The position numbers and the translations under genes are program-made. 64,000 nucleotides of DNA from Streptomyces humidus (GTDB taxonomy: Bacteria > Actinomycetota > Actinomycetes > Streptomycetales > Streptomycetaceae). The stretch is from assembly GCF_014649655.1 (NCBI RefSeq), contig NZ_BMTL01000009.1, forward strand, positions 1-64,000, written 5' to 3'. The notes under the pieces were generated by a model. The model was not told the origin of the DNA. It did not search any database and saw only the letters and a program-made list of their open reading frames with translations. Shown here piece after piece: positions 62,286 through 64,000 of this stretch (the first letter of the stretch is position 1; each line of letters starts with the position of its first letter).

Positions 62286-62960
62286 TCAGCGCGACCGCTT
62301 GGCCAGTCGCTCCACGTCCAGCAGGATCACCGCGCGCGCCTCCAGGCGCAGCCAGCCGCGCTGGGCGAAGTCGGCCAGCGCCTTGTTCACGGTCTCGCGC
62401 GACGCGCCGACGAGCTGCGCCAGCTCCTCCTGCGTGAGGTCGTGGACGACGTGGATGCCTTCCTCGGACTGCACGCCGAAGCGGCGGGAGAGGTCCAGCA
62501 GCGCTCGGGCCACGCGGCCGGGGACGTCCGAGAAGACCAGGTCGGACATGGCGTCGTTGGTCTTGCGCAGGCGCCGGGCGACGGCGCGCAGCAGCGCGGT
62601 GGCCACCTCGGGGCGGGCGTTCAGCCAGGGCTGGAGGTCGCCGTGGCCGAGACCGAGGAGCTTGACCTCGGTGAGGGCGGTGGCGGTCGCCGTACGCGGG
62701 CCCGGGTCGAAGAGCGACAGCTCTCCGATCAGCTCGCTGGGGCCCACCACGGCCAGCATGTTCTCCCGGCCGTCCGGGGAGGTGCGGTGCAGCTTGACCT
62801 TGCCCTCGGTGACGACGTAGAGCCGGTCACCGGGGTCGCCTTCGTGGAACAGGGAGTCGCCACGGGCCAGGGTCACCTCGCTCATGGAGGCGCGCAGTTC
62901 GGCGGCCTGCTCGTCGTCGAGGGCCGCGAAGAGCGGGTTGCGCCGCAGGACGTCGTCCAC
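62286..62960 (-). CDS. crp: Crp/Fnr-family cyclic-nucleotide-responsive regulator
   Basis: 224 aa, equal to Streptomyces Crp. cNMP-binding domain (LARGDSLFHEGDPGDRLYVVTEGKVKLHR; phosphate-binding cassette region GELSLFDPGPRTATATAL), dimerisation helix, then HTH (LTQEELAQLVGASRETVNKALADFAQRGWLRLEARAVIL). GTG start with AAGGAGAGAACTC upstream. In Streptomyces Crp controls germination and antibiotic synthesis. Divergent from nth, with a palindrome at 63050. Confidence 0.95.
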   Translation of the reverse strand: MDDVLRRNPLFAALDDEQAAELRASMSEVTLARGDSLFHEGDPGDRLYVVTEGKVKLHRTSPDGRENMLAVVGPSELIGELSLFDPGPRTATATALTEVKLLGLGHGDLQPWLNARPEVATALLRAVARRLRKTNDAMSDLVFSDVPGRVARALLDLSRRFGVQSEEGIHVVHDLTQEELAQLVGASRETVNKALADFAQRGWLRLEARAVILLDVERLAKRSR

Positions 62961-63049
62961 GAGTTCTCTCCTTGTCGACCTGCTCAGGGGATCTTGCTCC
63001 CCGCATATCAGGGGTCCGTGTTCCCCGTTTTGCCGGGCGGTCCAAACAG

Positions 63050-63063
63050 TGTGATCTGTCACA
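63050..63063. promoter_or_regulatory. TGTGA-N4-TCACA palindrome between crp and nth
   Basis: TGTGATCTGTCACA, same fixed bases and spacing as 28724-28737. It lies 90 bp upstream of crp. Crp autoregulation is plausible but the half-site spacing is 2 bp shorter than a classical CRP box. Confidence 0.5.
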
Positions 63064-63165
63064 AGGATGCCGCACACATGTCCTGGGGTAAGCGGCAGGG
63101 GTCCAATTGGGGGCCGATCTTCCGGGTCCGGGGCGGATGTCGGTGTCGGGCTTTAGGCTGGCCGG

Positions 63166-64000
63166 GTGTCCAAAACGCCGGTGAGAGCACAGGCCGAGGG
63201 GGCTGGACGGGTGGTTGCACGTCGCGTTTCCGCTGTGGGCGAACAGGGCCCCGGTGGTGGTAGAAAAACGGCAAAGGTGACAAACGGGATGTCTGCGAAG
63301 AAAGCGGCCGCCGTCGGGAAGGCGACCGCCGGGAAAGACGACGAGACGACGACCGCCGGGAAAGACGCGACCGGGAAGGCCGCCGCGAAGAAGCCGGCGG
63401 GGGCTGGAGTCGCGGTCGGGAAGCCGGAGTCGCGCACCGCTCTCGTGCGCCGCGCCCGCCGCATCAACCGCGAACTCGCCGAGATCTACCCCTACGCCCA
63501 CCCCGAGCTCGACTTCGAGAACCCCTTCCAGCTGGTGATCGCCACGGTCCTGTCCGCGCAGACCACCGACCTGAGGGTGAACCAGACGACCCCCGCGCTG
63601 TTCGCCGAGTACCCCACCCCCGAGGACCTGGCGGCCGCGGACCCGGAGAAGGTCGAGGAGATCCTCCGTCCCACCGGTTTCTTCCGGGCCAAGACCAGGT
63701 CGGTGATAGGCCTCTCCAAGGCCCTGGTGGAGGAGTTCGGCGGCGAGGTCCCCGGCCGGCTGGAAGATCTGGTGAAGCTGCCCGGCGTCGGCCGCAAGAC
63801 CGCCTTCGTGGTGCTGGGCAACGCGTTCGGCCGGCCCGGGATCACCGTGGACACCCACTTCCAGCGTCTGGTCCGGCGCTGGCGCTGGACCGACGAGACC
63901 GAGCCCGACAAGATCGAGACCGCCGTCGGCGCGCTCTTCCCGAAGAGCGAGTGGACGATGCTCTCGCACCACGTGATCTTCCACGGCCGCCGCATCTGTC
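63166..64000 (+). CDS. nth: Endonuclease III (partial, cut by window end)
   Basis: DNA glycosylase/AP lyase of base-excision repair. From GTG 63166 (leaderless-looking: TTTAGGCT 6 bases upstream), or ATG 63289, a Lys/Ala-rich basic leader ([12 protein letters not shown]) precedes the catalytic core: [39 protein letters not shown] (HhH with catalytic Lys), [11 protein letters not shown] (catalytic Asp). The [4Fe-4S] Cys loop would lie beyond base 64000. The basic leader is an actinobacterial extension. Confidence 0.93.
   Translation, partial: MSKTPVRAQAEGAGRVVARRVSAVGEQGPGGGRKTAKVTNGMSAKKAAAVGKATAGKDDETTTAGKDATGKAAAKKPAGAGVAVGKPESRTALVRRARRINRELAEIYPYAHPELDFENPFQLVIATVLSAQTTDLRVNQTTPALFAEYPTPEDLAAADPEKVEEILRPTGFFRAKTRSVIGLSKALVEEFGGEVPGRLEDLVKLPGVGRKTAFVVLGNAFGRPGITVDTHFQRLVRRWRWTDETEPDKIETAVGALFPKSEWTMLSHHVIFHGRRIC

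Overview
The window is chromosomal DNA of a Streptomyces species or a very close relative. The evidence is very high GC with G/C-ending codons, frequent GTG and TTG starts, many 4-bp ATGA/GTGA gene overlaps, and marker genes typical of the genus: wblA next to a pair of ArsA-like ATPases, a 224-aa Crp divergent from nth, an XRE-DUF5753/DUF397/anti-sigma-ATPase cluster, and the purA, ybaB-recR and lysC-asd neighbourhoods. The window opens inside a mobile element and closes inside nth.  LAYOUT. 1-1.7 kb: the 3' end (domains V and VI) of a group II intron runs straight into codon 2 or later of a tnpB gene. That IS605-type element ends at about 1349 inside a beta-lactamase-family serine hydrolase, of which only the C-terminus remains. 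1.7-3.7 kb: NarL-type two-component system. 3.8-5.9 kb: DUF397, XRE-DUF5753 and anti-sigma ATPase cluster around a divergent control region. 5.9-10.4 kb: cytochrome P450, 21-bp minisatellite, ABC exporter and its MarR-like regulator. 10.5-13.1 kb: diacylglycerol-kinase-like gene divergent from purA, whose leader has two hairpins. 13.2-15.9 kb: SDR/TetR pair and two small conserved genes. 16-21 kb: GT2/membrane glycosyltransferase fusion with a GntR regulator, then a class III aminotransferase. 21-26 kb: receptor Ser/Thr kinase, SLATT membrane protein, ybaB, recR, DUF5063. 26-28.6 kb: lysC (with internal beta-subunit start) and asd. 28.7-38.4 kb: ECF sigma factor with a membrane partner, SURF1, S9 peptidase, RCK-domain membrane protein, UPF0718 permease with a TIGR03943 His-rich partner, and a luciferase-family protein.  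ACCESSORY BLOCK. 38.4-50.5 kb is gene-poor, repetitive and rich in broken genes. It holds an IS5-type transposase remnant, a small ORF with an ATA start, a VapBC-type PIN/RHH pair, the HNH end of a phosphorothioate-DNA-type restriction enzyme carrying an in-frame REP-like insertion, a decayed ATPase/PP2C group, and a broken tyrosine integrase next to an intact tRNA-Pro(CGG). This looks like the scar of an integrated element.  RIGHT CORE. 50.6-64 kb: Pr6Pr membrane protein, metallophosphoesterase, YqeY, class A penicillin-binding protein divergent from wblA, ArsA pair, DUF4177-RidA-NUDIX-MBL run, nucleotidyltransferase, crp and nth.  HOW GENES WORK TOGETHER. lysC and asd overlap and supply aspartate semialdehyde. 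The histidine kinase and response regulator are translationally coupled, as are the sigma factor and its membrane partner, the toxin and antitoxin, and the three-gene membrane protein/HTH/dehydrogenase set. Several regulators sit beside palindromes that are plausible autoregulatory operators. No complete novel system is obvious. The best leads are the intron-interrupted tnpB, the purA leader, a palindrome shared by the crp and sigma-factor upstream regions, and the unusual small ORF at 42.5 kb.
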